Source: Mycolicibacterium parafortuitum (GTDB lineage Bacteria; Actinomycetota; Actinomycetes; Mycobacteriales; Mycobacteriaceae). Taken from it: 64,000 nucleotides of DNA. Below are positions 10,462-19,165 of the stretch, piece after piece. The notes below the pieces were generated by a model, which did no database searches, had not been told where the DNA came from, and worked only from the letters and a program-made list of their open reading frames with translations. The stretch is from positions 4,092,001 through 4,156,000 of the forward strand of contig NZ_AP022598.1 of assembly GCF_010725485.1 (NCBI RefSeq), written 5' to 3'. The translations under genes were made by a program, and so were the position numbers. Position 1 is the first letter of the stretch. Each line of letters opens with the position of its first letter.

Positions 10462-11742
10462 ATGACACCGCCCACGCGTGACCGCGCCGTCGACGTCATC
10501 CGCCTCGCCGCGCTCGTGGTGGTGATGTTCGGGCACTGCGCGCTGTTGCTGGCCACCGTCGACTCGGGCGGCGTCCGTATCGCCAACCTGATCGGTGCGG
10601 TTCCCGCAGTCGCGCCCGCCACCTGGCTCGCTCAAGTGATGCCTCTGTTCTTCCTCGCAGGCGGCGCGGCGGGCGCCTACGGCTACCGCGCCGGGACCGC
10701 CTGGGGCGCTTGGGTGTTCGCTCGCGCACAGCGCCTGTTCCGGCCGGTGTTCTGGTATCTGGCGGCCTGGACGGTGGGGCTCGCCGCAACGTGGGTGGTG
10801 CTGGGAGCGGACTCCGCGGTCGGCCTCGGCGCCGAGAGCGTGGCGCTGCTGTGGTTCCTCGGCGTCTACGTCGTGACTCTGGCGTTCGTCCCGGCGCTGG
10901 TGCGGCTGGGCAGCGGCCGCACCGTCGCCATGGTGCTCGCGGCACTGCTCACCGCCGCCGCGGCCACCGATGCGATGCGGCTCGGTACCGGCGAACTCGC
11001 CGCCGGCCTGCCCAACTTCCTGTTCGTGTGGCTGATCCCGATCGTCATCGGGGTCGGTTATGCGCGCGGGCTGATCCGCCCGGGGCGCGCCGCCGTCACC
11101 GCCGCCGCGGCGTTCGCGGCGGCGCTCGTGCTCGTCACCGCCGGACCGTACGAGGTGTCGCTGGTGGTGACCGGCGCCGAGCGCATCTCCAACGTCTCCC
11201 CGCCCACGCTGTTGCTGGCGCTGCACTGTGTGTGGATGTCGTGCGCGTTCGTCGCGCTCTCTGGGCCGATCGGGCGGTGGGCGCAGCGCACCCGGCTCTG
11301 GGGCGCCATCGCCGCCGGCAATGCCGGGGCGATGACGCTGTACCTGTGGCACATCGTCGCGATCGCGATCGCGGCGTTCGCGCTGAACGCGTTCGGTCTG
11401 GACGCCTACGACGTGCACGCCGGCGACTTCGTCGGGATGCTCGTGTTGCGCGCCGCGGTGTTCGCGGTGGTGATGCTGGTGCTGTTCCGGCTGCTCTCGC
11501 CGTTGGAGCGCAGGCCGCTGCCGTGGTGGGACACCACGGTCACCGCCACCGGACGACGTGCCACGACAGCGGGCGCGCTGGTGTGCGCGGCCGGTGTGGT
11601 GCTGGTCGTGATGGCGAAGTTCGGACTCGGCGACCCGGCAGGCTGGGCCGCGTGCGCGGCGTTCCTGACCGGCGCGGCCGCCGCGCGGCACTTCGCGGCC
11701 GCCCCGCTGCGAATCCGCACCGCAACAACGTTGAGTTCGTAA
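10462..11742 (+). CDS. Acyltransferase-3 family integral membrane protein
   Basis: A 426-residue membrane protein with about ten hydrophobic helices. The N-terminal RDRAVDVIRLAALVVVMFGH carries the Arg and His spacing typical of acyltransferase-3 (OafA/OatA-type) proteins, and the family's central short hydrophobic loops and TLYLWHIVAIAIAAF (the C-terminal LYLWH motif) are present. These enzymes move acyl groups across the membrane onto sugars, lipids or peptidoglycan. In mycobacteria many act on glycolipids and cell-envelope polymers. No extra soluble SGNH domain is fused to it. The acceptor is unknown. It stands alone between copy 1 of the Pro/Ala-rich family and furA, with about 160 bases before furA. 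Confidence 0.8.
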   Translation: MTPPTRDRAVDVIRLAALVVVMFGHCALLLATVDSGGVRIANLIGAVPAVAPATWLAQVMPLFFLAGGAAGAYGYRAGTAWGAWVFARAQRLFRPVFWYLAAWTVGLAATWVVLGADSAVGLGAESVALLWFLGVYVVTLAFVPALVRLGSGRTVAMVLAALLTAAAATDAMRLGTGELAAGLPNFLFVWLIPIVIGVGYARGLIRPGRAAVTAAAAFAAALVLVTAGPYEVSLVVTGAERISNVSPPTLLLALHCVWMSCAFVALSGPIGRWAQRTRLWGAIAAGNAGAMTLYLWHIVAIAIAAFALNAFGLDAYDVHAGDFVGMLVLRAAVFAVVMLVLFRLLSPLERRPLPWWDTTVTATGRRATTAGALVCAAGVVLVVMAKFGLGDPAGWAACAAFLTGAAAARHFAAAPLRIRTATTLSS

Positions 11743-11864
11743 CCACCCCTTGGTATTTCGCGCGCAGTCTCGGTGTGGCCGGCGCGATGAGAGGTCCGGC
11801 GTTTCGCGGATCGACATCCAGAAAGCGAAAACATCGCCACTCCGGTCAACTGATCTTGATGATT

Positions 11865-11888
11865 TCTTGATCCCATCCAGATTAGGGG
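11865..11888 (+). promoter_or_regulatory. Putative FurA operator/promoter element of furA-katG
   Basis: The AT-rich stretch TCTTGATCCCATCCAGATTAG lies 15-38 bases before the furA start. It has the layout of the autoregulated mycobacterial furA promoter, where a TCTTGAC/T box is followed by a TTCCAGAAAAGG-like segment bound by FurA. The resemblance is by eye. Its position immediately upstream of the furA ribosome site, and the absence of a spacer before katG, suggest that both genes are expressed from here. Confidence 0.6.
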
Positions 11889-11902
11889 CCAGTATCGAGG
11901 AG

Positions 11903-12343
11903 ATGGCTGACGACCGCGACTACGCAAGCGTGCTCAGGTCGGCGGCGATGCGAGTCACCAGGCCCCGCATCGCCGTGCTGAGCGCCGTTGCACAGCACCC
12001 ACACGCCGATACCGAGGTCATCATCCAGGCCGCCCGCGACCAGCTACCCGACATCTCCCGCCAGACGGTCTACGACGCGCTGAACGCCCTCACCGCAACG
12101 GGTTTGGTGCGCAGAATCCAGCCCGCCGGGTCGCTGGCGCGGTACGAGACCCGGGTGGGGGACAACCACCATCACATCGTGTGCCGCTCCTGCGGGGTGA
12201 TTGCCGACGTCGACTGCGCAATCGGCGAGGCACCCTGCCTGACGGCATCCGACGATCTCGGGTTCGAGGTCGACGAGGCCGAGGTCATCTACTGGGGCCT
12301 GTGCCCGAAGTGTTCTACAGCCCAATATTCACCGATGAAATGA
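11903..12343 (+). CDS. furA: Ferric uptake regulator family repressor FurA
   Basis: A 146-residue Fur-family protein. Residues 1-85 are the winged helix DNA-binding domain (RVTRPRIAVLSAVAQHPHAD, ISRQTVYDALNALTATGLVRR). The second half is the dimerisation and metal domain, with GDNHHHIVCRSCG and a C-terminal CPKC. Cys94-Cys97 and Cys134-Cys137 are the paired structural zinc ligands; the HHH run supplies metal-sensor ligands. FurA represses katG and itself and is released by oxidative stress. ATG 11903 has CGAGGAG directly upstream. The gene is 18 bases ahead of katG on the same strand, the standard mycobacterial furA-katG operon. Confidence 0.95.
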   Translation: MADDRDYASVLRSAAMRVTRPRIAVLSAVAQHPHADTEVIIQAARDQLPDISRQTVYDALNALTATGLVRRIQPAGSLARYETRVGDNHHHIVCRSCGVIADVDCAIGEAPCLTASDDLGFEVDEAEVIYWGLCPKCSTAQYSPMK

Positions 12344-12361
12344 AAGATGAAGGGATACAAC

Positions 12362-14608
12362 GTGTCTTCTGATACTTCTGATGCCCGGCCCCCGCACTCC
12401 GACGACAAGACCCGTAGCAACAGCGAGTCCGAGAACCCGGTGATCGATTCGCCCGAGCCCAAGGTGCACGCGCCGCTGACCAACAAGGACTGGTGGCCCG
12501 ACCAGGTCGACGTCTCGGTGCTGCACAGGCAGAACGAGAAGGGCAATCCGCTCGGCCAGGACTTCGACTACGCGAGCGAGTTCGCCAAGCTCGACGTCGA
12601 GGCGTTCAAGGCCGACGTCATCGAGCTGATCAGAACCTCACAGGACTGGTGGCCCGCCGATTACGGCAACTACGCCGGCCTGTTCATCCGGATGAGCTGG
12701 CATGCCGCGGGCACCTACCGAATCTTCGACGGCCGCGGCGGCGCCGGGCAGGGCGCGCAGCGCTTCGCCCCGCTCAACAGCTGGCCGGACAACGCGAACC
12801 TGGACAAGGCCCGCCGCCTGTTGTGGCCGATCAAGCAGAAGTACGGCAACAAGATCTCCTGGGCCGACCTGATCGCTTATGCCGGCAACGCCGCGCTCGA
12901 GCAGTCCGGTTTCCAGACGGCCGGATTCGGCTTCGGTCGTGAGGACATCTGGGAGCCCGAGGAGATGCTGTGGGGCCAGGAGGACACCTGGCTGGGCACC
13001 GACAAGCGCTACGGCGGTACCAACGACAGCGACCGCCACCTCGCCGAACCGTTCGGTGCCACCACCATGGGCCTGATCTACGTCAATCCCGAGGGCCCCG
13101 AAGGCAAGCCGGATCCGCTGGCCGCCGCCCACGACATCCGGGAGACGTTCGGCCGGATGGCGATGAACGACGAGGAGACCGCCGCGCTGATCGTCGGTGG
13201 TCACACCCTGGGCAAGACCCATGGTGCCGCCGACGTCAACGTCGGCCCCGAGCCCGAAGGCGCCCCGATCGAGGATCAGGGCCTGGGCTGGAAATGCCCG
13301 TTCGGCACCGGCAATGCCAACGACACCGTCACCAGCGGTCTCGAGGTCATCTGGACCGGCACGAACTCGCAGTGGAGCAACGCGTTCCTGGAGAACCTGT
13401 ACGGCAACGAATGGGAGCTGACCAAGAGCCCCGCGGGCGCCTGGCAGTTCGAGGCCAAGAACGCCGAGGCCACCATCCCGGATCCGTTCGGCGGTCCGCC
13501 GCGTAAGCCCACCATGCTGGTCACCGATGTGGCGATGCGCGAAGACCCGATCTACGGCCAGATCACGCGCCGCTGGCTCGAGCACCCCGAAGAGATGGAC
13601 GCGGCCTTCGCCCGGGCCTGGTACAAGCTGATGCATCGCGACATGGGTCCGATCAGCCGCTACCTCGGCCCGTGGGTGGCCGAACCGCAGCTGTGGCAGG
13701 ATCCGGTGCCCGCGGTCGACCACGCGCTGATCGACGAGTCCGACATCGCGGCCCTCAAGAGCCAGGTACTGCAGTCGGGGCTGTCGGTTCCGCAGCTGGT
13801 GAAGACCGCATGGGCCGCCGCGTCCAGCTTCCGCAGCACCGACAAGCGCGGCGGGGCCAACGGCGCCCGGCTTCGCCTTGAGCCGCAGCGCAATTGGGAG
13901 GCCAACGAGCCCGCAGAGCTGGACAAGGTGCTGCCGGTGCTGGAGAAGATCCAGCAGGACTTCAACAGCAGCGCCACCGGGGGAAAGAAGGTCTCGCTGG
14001 CCGACGTGATCGTGCTCGCCGGTTCCGCCGCGGTCGAGAAGGCCGCCAAGGACGGCGGATACGAGATCAACGTGCACTTCGCACCCGGTCGCACCGATGC
14101 CTCGCAGGAGGACACCGACGTGGAGTCGTTCGCGGTGCTCGAGCCCCGTGCCGACGGGTTCCGCAACTTCATCATGCCCGGGGAGAAGGAGAAGCCGGAG
14201 CAGCTGCTCGTCGACAAGGCCTACTTCCTCGACCTGACGGCACCGGAGATGACCGCGCTGCTCGGCGGTCTGCGCGTGATCGGCGCCAACCACGGCGGCA
14301 CCAAGCACGGCGTCTTCACCCAGACGCCGGGTGCGCTGACCAACGACTTCTTCACCAACCTGCTCGACATGGGCACCAAGTGGAAGCCGTCGCAGCACAC
14401 CGAGAACGTCTACGAGGGCCATGACCGCGCCAGCGGCGAGCTCAAGTGGACGGCCACCGCCAACGACCTCGTTTTCGGGTCGAACTCGGTGCTGCGCGGT
14501 ATCGCCGAGGTCTATGCCCAGCAGGACAGCAAGGGCAAGTTCATCGAGGACTTCGTCGCCGCGTGGGTCAAGGTGATGAACAACGACCGGTTCGATCTGC
14601 TCCGCTGA
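12362..14608 (+). CDS. katG: Catalase-peroxidase KatG
   Basis: A 748-residue bifunctional haem catalase-peroxidase that destroys hydrogen peroxide and, in mycobacteria, activates isoniazid. GTG 12362 is chosen because GAAGGG lies at a proper distance and the VSSDTSD... N-terminus matches fast-grower KatGs. Distal haem residues are Arg110, Trp113 and His114 in [13 protein letters not shown]; the proximal His is His281 in [11 protein letters not shown]. The Met-Tyr-Trp adduct characteristic of this family is supported by Tyr240 (GLIYVNPEG), Met266 and Trp113. The C-terminal half is the usual degenerate duplicate. All key residues are intact. It is co-transcribed with furA and convergent with the STAS gene, the stops being four bases apart. 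Confidence 0.97.
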   Translation: MSSDTSDARPPHSDDKTRSNSESENPVIDSPEPKVHAPLTNKDWWPDQVDVSVLHRQNEKGNPLGQDFDYASEFAKLDVEAFKADVIELIRTSQDWWPADYGNYAGLFIRMSWHAAGTYRIFDGRGGAGQGAQRFAPLNSWPDNANLDKARRLLWPIKQKYGNKISWADLIAYAGNAALEQSGFQTAGFGFGREDIWEPEEMLWGQEDTWLGTDKRYGGTNDSDRHLAEPFGATTMGLIYVNPEGPEGKPDPLAAAHDIRETFGRMAMNDEETAALIVGGHTLGKTHGAADVNVGPEPEGAPIEDQGLGWKCPFGTGNANDTVTSGLEVIWTGTNSQWSNAFLENLYGNEWELTKSPAGAWQFEAKNAEATIPDPFGGPPRKPTMLVTDVAMREDPIYGQITRRWLEHPEEMDAAFARAWYKLMHRDMGPISRYLGPWVAEPQLWQDPVPAVDHALIDESDIAALKSQVLQSGLSVPQLVKTAWAAASSFRSTDKRGGANGARLRLEPQRNWEANEPAELDKVLPVLEKIQQDFNSSATGGKKVSLADVIVLAGSAAVEKAAKDGGYEINVHFAPGRTDASQEDTDVESFAVLEPRADGFRNFIMPGEKEKPEQLLVDKAYFLDLTAPEMTALLGGLRVIGANHGGTKHGVFTQTPGALTNDFFTNLLDMGTKWKPSQHTENVYEGHDRASGELKWTATANDLVFGSNSVLRGIAEVYAQQDSKGKFIEDFVAAWVKVMNNDRFDLLR

Positions 14609-14612
14609 CGGA

Positions 14613-15365
14613 CTAGAGCCGGTTCTCGGGACCGAGCAACGCCCACACCGTCTTACCGGACGCCGTCGGGATGACTCCCCACGCATGGCTGAGCGCCGTG
14701 ACGATGGCGAGCCCGGAGACGGTGTGGGTGCCTGCGCCCGGATCCTCCCGACGCGTCGGGGTGGCCGGGTCGTCGTCGCTGACCGCGACCGCGACCCGGC
14801 CGTCCTGCGTTTCGAGGATCAGCGTGGGACAGCTGGTGGTGTGTTCGAGCACGTTCTCGACCAGCACGGTGGCCACGGTGCATACGCTGACCGCCAGCGA
14901 GGGGAAGCCCCAATCGGACACGCACCGGGTCACCGGCGCCCGGATGCCGCGCAGCGCCCCCGAGTCGGCGTCCACGGGAACGGTGGCTTGGCGTACCTGC
15001 GGCGGCGCGGGCGCCGCCCGCGCCGCGGAGTCGACGTCGGGAAGCAGCGGTACGTGGCGGGTGATCCCGCTGCGGGCGATCGCCGCCCGGCGCGCAGGGT
15101 CCGCGCACGCCAGCAGGATCGGGACACCGGGCCAGGTCCGCACATGCCAGCGTGCGCTAGCGAATACGGTCCATGCGCTGTCGGCCGGAACGGTGAGACG
15201 GTCGACAGCGGCCACCACCGCCCCTGACCCGCCGAGGGCCGCCTCGACGACGCCGTCGCGCACCTCGAGGTAGGTCGAGTCGTCCAGCGTGCCTGCGATC
15301 TGCAGCGCCGACACCCGCTCCGGCGCCGGGACCGCCGAGACCCGAACTCCATCGCGTCGCTTCAT
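14613..15365 (-). CDS. STAS-HATPase_c fusion, anti-sigma/antisigma-antagonist type regulator
   Basis: About 250 residues from ATG 15365; GTG 15374 is possible. Residues about 15-110 look like a STAS domain (SALQIAGTLDDSTYLEVRDGVVEAAL...). Residues about 140-245 are a GHKL-type ATPase: VATVLVENVLEHTT provides the N-box Glu-Asn...His, VAVSDDDP is the G1-box Asp region and GAGTHTVSGLAIV is the G2-box Gly-rich lid. Separately, such domains make SpoIIAA-like antagonists and RsbW/SpoIIAB-like anti-sigma kinases. A single chain carrying both suggests a self-contained switch in a stress sigma-factor pathway. The partner sigma factor is not in the window. Confidence 0.75.
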   Translation of the reverse strand: MKRRDGVRVSAVPAPERVSALQIAGTLDDSTYLEVRDGVVEAALGGSGAVVAAVDRLTVPADSAWTVFASARWHVRTWPGVPILLACADPARRAAIARSGITRHVPLLPDVDSAARAAPAPPQVRQATVPVDADSGALRGIRAPVTRCVSDWGFPSLAVSVCTVATVLVENVLEHTTSCPTLILETQDGRVAVAVSDDDPATPTRREDPGAGTHTVSGLAIVTALSHAWGVIPTASGKTVWALLGPENRL

Positions 15366-15528
15366 CGCAGGCACTGTTCCCGCCGACGGGCGCGGTCAAC
15401 CGTCCGGCCGATATCAGTCCGCGGCACGAAGGACACCGGACAGCAGACGAAGACCTCGCCGGTGTCGCGTTTGAGCCGGCGGCCGGCGGGCCTTACCAAT
15501 CGATTGACGGGGTAGACGAAAGGACCGC

Positions 15529-16668
15529 ATGAAGATCGCAGTCGTAGGTGATCCGGCGCACCGCAGTTCGACCGACCGGGACGGTGGCGGACATTACGGC
15601 CTCGCCGAGCTGTCCGGCGCTCTCGTCCGGCGCGGCCACGAGGTCCGCGTCCATTCCGCGGCGGAGTCGATCCCTGTCGACATCCCGGATCTGCGGAACT
15701 CCACGGACCTGATGCCGGCGATCGGGGAGATCGCGCGGCACCTCGAGAACGTCTGGGGCCGAGACCGCCCCGACGTGGTGCACTGCCACGGGTGGGTGTA
15801 CGGGATGGCTGCGCAACTGGCCGCCAAACGGTCTCCGCTGCCTACGGTGCAGACCTTCCACGAGCTGTCCACCACAGCGCGCCGGCACCGCGGTACCGGC
15901 GCGGCTTCGGAGACCGCCGTCAAGCTCGAGGCGCTGCTGGCGCGGAACGCGAGCGCGGTGACGGTCGCGTGCCACGACGACATGCACGAACTCATCCGGC
16001 TCGGCTGCGCGCGCACGAAGATCACGGTGCTCGCGCCCGGTGTCGAGGTCGACGACGTCATCGTCGAGGGGACCGGCCGCCCGGTGGACGGGCCGTGGAG
16101 CATCGTGGCGGTTGCGCGGGACTTCTCCACCGGACACGGACTGGGCGACGTGCTGAGGATGCTGCCGTCGCTTGGCGACACGCGGCTGGTCCTGGTCGCG
16201 ACGGACGGCGACACCGGCGGGCAGGCCGCCGGCCTGCGTGCCATGGCCGACCAGCGCAGGATCGGCGAGCGCGTCGAGTTGATCTGCGGTGCGGACCACG
16301 CCGGCCTGGCCGCCCTGTTCCGCACGGCCGATCTGGTGGTCAGCCCGTCGCGCTACGAACCGAGCGCCGCGACCCTGCTGCACGCGATGGCTTGCGGCGC
16401 ACCGATTGTCGCGGTCGCGCACGGCGGGGCCAACGACGCCGTCATCGACGATGTCACCGGCATCCTCGCGCCGCCGGGGGACCTGCCCGCGCTGAACCGC
16501 GCGCTGCGCTCGGCGCTGAGCCAGACCGTGTTGCGGCAGGGGATGGGTCTCGCGGGACGCTCCCGGGCACGGTCACGGTACAACTGGGGCGTCGTCGCCT
16601 CCGACGCCGAGGCCGCCTACACCGCGGCGGTCAGCCGGCATGCGGCAACGACCGCGCTGCCTATCTGA
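15529..16668 (+). CDS. GT4-family glycosyltransferase
   Basis: A 379-residue soluble glycosyltransferase with the GT-B fold. The N-terminal Rossmann-like domain begins MKIAVVGDPAHRSSTDRDGG with the Gly-rich acceptor loop GGHYGLAELSGALVRRGHEV. The C-terminal nucleotide-sugar domain has the E-x7-E motif in SRYEPSAATLLHAMACGAPIVA, with a Lys/Arg-containing loop before it. It should transfer a sugar from an NDP-sugar with retention of configuration. ATG 15529 follows an AAAGGA ribosome site. The acceptor is unknown. Its stop overlaps the phoU stop region by eight bases on the opposite strand (16661-16668), so the two are tightly convergent. Confidence 0.85.
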   Translation: MKIAVVGDPAHRSSTDRDGGGHYGLAELSGALVRRGHEVRVHSAAESIPVDIPDLRNSTDLMPAIGEIARHLENVWGRDRPDVVHCHGWVYGMAAQLAAKRSPLPTVQTFHELSTTARRHRGTGAASETAVKLEALLARNASAVTVACHDDMHELIRLGCARTKITVLAPGVEVDDVIVEGTGRPVDGPWSIVAVARDFSTGHGLGDVLRMLPSLGDTRLVLVATDGDTGGQAAGLRAMADQRRIGERVELICGADHAGLAALFRTADLVVSPSRYEPSAATLLHAMACGAPIVAVAHGGANDAVIDDVTGILAPPGDLPALNRALRSALSQTVLRQGMGLAGRSRARSRYNWGVVASDAEAAYTAAVSRHAATTALPI

Positions 16669-17350
16669 GCATCGGCGGATCGCCGGCGTGCCGCGGCTCG
16701 TCCGTCGGGCAGAGCTGCTCGCCGGTCGCGCGGAAGTACACCCGCCGCGCGATCTCGACGCAGTGGTCGGCGAACCGCTCGTAGAACCGTCCGACCAGCA
16801 CCAGATCTGCCGCGACCCTCGCGCCGTGCTGCCAATGCGGCCCGATCAATTCGGCGAACAGTTCGCGGTGCAACTCGTTCATCCGCTCGTCCCCGTCGCA
16901 GACGCGGCGCGCCTGTTCGGGATCACCGCTTCTCACCGTCCCCCGCACCTGCTCGGCCAGTTCGGTTGCGGTATAAGCCATATCGGCGAACAGCGGATAC
17001 ACCTGCTCGGGAATGACCCGCTGGGGAAGTCTGCGGCGCGCCGTGCGCGCGATATGGGCCGCCAGCCCGCCCATCCGATCCGCGTCGGACGCGATGTACA
17101 GCGCCGAAACCACCGTGCGCAGATCACGGGCGACGGGAGCCTGCAGCGCCAGCAGCCCGTAGGTGCGTTCCTGTACCGCGTTGCCGAGCCTGGTCAGGCG
17201 CTTCATCTCGAACACCGCCCGGTCGGCGCTGGCCTCGTCACCATCGAGCAGGGCGGCCGAAGCGGTCTGGATGAGCTCGGCGGCACGTCCGCACATATCG
17301 GCGAGATCGACGGTGAGGGCGTCCAGGGACTCGTGAAACTCGTTGCGCAT
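16661..17350 (-). CDS. phoU: Phosphate-transport regulator PhoU/PhoY
   Basis: A 229-residue all-helical protein of the PhoU family. It begins MRNEFHESLDALTVDLADMC and contains two repeats of the metal-binding three-helix bundle, with the E/D-x-x-x-D signatures in YIASDADRMGGLAAHIARTA and LVLVGRFYERFADHCVEIARR. PhoU links the Pst phosphate transporter to the two-component phosphate regulator; mycobacteria often carry two copies (PhoY1/PhoY2), implicated in persistence. The start is ATG 17350, after AGAGAG, rather than the longer open frame to 17416. No pst genes lie next to it, as in other mycobacterial phoY loci. Confidence 0.9.
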   Translation of the reverse strand: MRNEFHESLDALTVDLADMCGRAAELIQTASAALLDGDEASADRAVFEMKRLTRLGNAVQERTYGLLALQAPVARDLRTVVSALYIASDADRMGGLAAHIARTARRRLPQRVIPEQVYPLFADMAYTATELAEQVRGTVRSGDPEQARRVCDGDERMNELHRELFAELIGPHWQHGARVAADLVLVGRFYERFADHCVEIARRVYFRATGEQLCPTDEPRHAGDPPMLR

Positions 17351-17412
17351 GCTCTCTCTACTGTTCGGAGAAACCGATGCGTACCCAGGCCATGGTTCGG
17401 CAAACCCGGGGT

Positions 17413-18069
17413 TCACGCAGGCAGCAGGTCGCCGGCCAAGCGGAGATCGGCCACCAGGGAGCGAAAGGATTCCTCCCGGGCGTCCGACGGGCCGCGCAGT
17501 ACGGCCGACGGGTGGATGGTGGCGACCACCGCGGCGTCCCGCACCGTGGCCGGGATCCCGTCCAGCGCCGGCAGGCGCAGCGCCTCACCCCGGTGGGCGG
17601 TGACCCGGAAGTCGCTGCCCATCAACGCCTTTGCTGCGGTGGCGCCGAGCAGCACCACCACCTGGGGTTCGACCGCCTCCAGTTCGGCGAACAGCCACGG
17701 CCGGCAGGCCACCACCTCGGTCCGGCTCGGGGTCTTGTGGATCCGGCGCTTACCGCGTTCGGACGCGACGAACTTGAAATGCTTGACCGCGTTCGTCAAA
17801 TACAGCGGGGCGCGCTCTAGGCCCGCCTCGTCGATCGCCTTGTCCAGCAGCCGGCCCGCCGGTCCGACGAACGGTTCACCCGCGAGGTCCTCCCGGTCGC
17901 CGGGCTGCTCACCGACCAGCATCATCCGGGCCGCCGCGGGCCCGCTGCCGAACACCGCCTGGGTGGCGTTCTCGTAGAGTCCGCAGCCGCGGCAGGTCTG
18001 CACGGCGGCGGCGAGCCTGGGCACGTCGTGCACCGGAGGGATGAATTCGGCGGCGGTCCGGGTCGTCAT
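17413..18069 (-). CDS. udgX: UdgX-type uracil-DNA glycosylase
   Basis: A 218-residue family-4-like uracil-DNA glycosylase with an iron-sulphur cluster (CRGCGLY, Cys26 and Cys29, and a later Cys near 122). The active-site loop is GEQPGDREDLAG. The deciding feature is the inserted R-loop KRRIHKTPSRTE with His111: in M. smegmatis UdgX the equivalent His attacks the deoxyribose and locks the enzyme covalently to uracil-containing DNA instead of releasing an abasic site. The C-terminal motif IHPSAVLR is present. It protects against uracil in DNA. It stands between phoU and an AraC regulator on the same strand, 18 bases from the latter. Confidence 0.93.
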   Translation of the reverse strand: MTTRTAAEFIPPVHDVPRLAAAVQTCRGCGLYENATQAVFGSGPAAARMMLVGEQPGDREDLAGEPFVGPAGRLLDKAIDEAGLERAPLYLTNAVKHFKFVASERGKRRIHKTPSRTEVVACRPWLFAELEAVEPQVVVLLGATAAKALMGSDFRVTAHRGEALRLPALDGIPATVRDAAVVATIHPSAVLRGPSDAREESFRSLVADLRLAGDLLPA

Positions 18070-18087
18070 CCGGCACGGGTACCCGCT

Positions 18088-18963
18088 TCAGCGGCCCAGG
18101 GTTTGATGCGGGCTCTCCCCGTAGGTCTGCCGGTACAACACCGCGAACCGGCCCGTGTGCCCGAATCCCCACCTGGCGGCGGTCGCGGTGACCGTCGCCT
18201 CCGAGCGGTGTGCGGTCAGCAGCTCCTGACGCGCCGCGGCCAGCCGGAGCTGCCGCACATAGGCCGTCGGCGTCACGTCCAGGTAGCGCCGGAACAGGTA
18301 CTGCACCGTGCGCGGGGTGGTGAACGCCGCGCCGGCGAGCTCCGTCAGCGTGACGCGGCGCCCAAGGTTGGCATCGATGTAGGCCAGCGCGGCCAGCAGG
18401 GACTTGGGGAAGGACCCGGCGCGGTCGGCGCCGTCGCCCGGCATCGCCGGGAATCCCGTCAGCGCGGTGGCGCGCAGCAGTCCGGTCAGTGCGTCGGTTA
18501 GCGAGTCCGCCGCGGAGGGGTGATCGGCGGACGCGTCGAGGTCGACCATCTCGCTGACGTAGCTCACGGTGCGCCGGACCACGTCGGCCGACGCCGCGGT
18601 GAGGGGGAGCAGCCATGCCGGCGGGGACGGCGGCGGCGGCAGCGCGGTGCGCAGGTGCACCACCGTCATCCGTGCGTCGACGGTGCGCAACGAGACCGGC
18701 CGAGCCCCCGGGGTCAGCAGCCGCACATCTCCACCCGCGGCCGTCGGCGTCTCGGCCTGTTCTCCGAAGCGGACCTCGCCCTCCTGCACCCACAGCAGGG
18801 TGTCATCGCGGATCTCGTCCACGCTCAGCGTCGCAACGCCCGGATGCTCGATCCGGTCGAGATGGAAGCCGGGTGCCGAACGCCGGACATGCCGGTAGAC
18901 GCTGTCCGGATCGTCAGCAGTGAACTCGAACCGCGCCGGCCGGCGCGGGTGATCGGCGGTCAA
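18088..18963 (-). CDS. AraC-family transcriptional regulator
   Basis: A 291-residue regulator. The C-terminal 105 residues hold two helix-turn-helix units of the AraC/XylS type: LAALAYIDANLGRRVTLTEL, then the RTVQYLFRRYLDVTPTAYVRQLRL and RWGFGHTGRFAVLYRQTYGESP signature. The N-terminal part resembles the AraC-binding-like cupin sensor (DDTLLWVQEGEVRFG...). The start is read as TTG 18963, unusual but the only one that covers the full sensor region; a shorter start inside cannot be excluded. Ligand and targets are unknown. UdgX downstream on the same strand is close enough (18 bases) to be co-transcribed. Confidence 0.85.
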   Translation of the reverse strand: MTADHPRRPARFEFTADDPDSVYRHVRRSAPGFHLDRIEHPGVATLSVDEIRDDTLLWVQEGEVRFGEQAETPTAAGGDVRLLTPGARPVSLRTVDARMTVVHLRTALPPPPSPPAWLLPLTAASADVVRRTVSYVSEMVDLDASADHPSAADSLTDALTGLLRATALTGFPAMPGDGADRAGSFPKSLLAALAYIDANLGRRVTLTELAGAAFTTPRTVQYLFRRYLDVTPTAYVRQLRLAAARQELLTAHRSEATVTATAARWGFGHTGRFAVLYRQTYGESPHQTLGR

Positions 18964-18967
18964 CGAG

Positions 18968-19165
18968 CTAGACGCGGGTCCAGGTCCCGACGTCGAACAC
19001 GGGCAGCCCGGCGGGCTCCGCGTCCGACGGCAGAATGCTCAACTCCACCAGCGCCTTTCGTGTGCCGACACCCCATGTCTGGCAGATGGTGTCATATTCG
19101 GCATCTCCGCACAGCGCGGCAAACGAAAGACCGACGATCAGGCTATCCGGAAAACGAAGACCCGG
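18968..19165 (-). other. Open frame without a start, directly after the katE stop
   Basis: In the same frame as katE, reading continues for 65 sense codons after its TAG (19166-19168) to another TAG at 18968-18970. The conceptual peptide has protein-like composition (for example VGLSFAALCGDAEYDT and LPVFDVGTWTRV), and its last 26 codons have almost all G or C in third position. No ATG, GTG or TTG opens the frame except a GTG and a TTG about 27 codons from its end. It may be a decayed gene remnant, a tiny gene from that GTG, or chance. Confidence 0.2.

Noticed and set aside
12638..14686. Open frame of about 680 codons on the minus strand opposite katG
   Set aside because: Antisense to an intact katG with all catalytic residues; composition is typical of a shadow frame.
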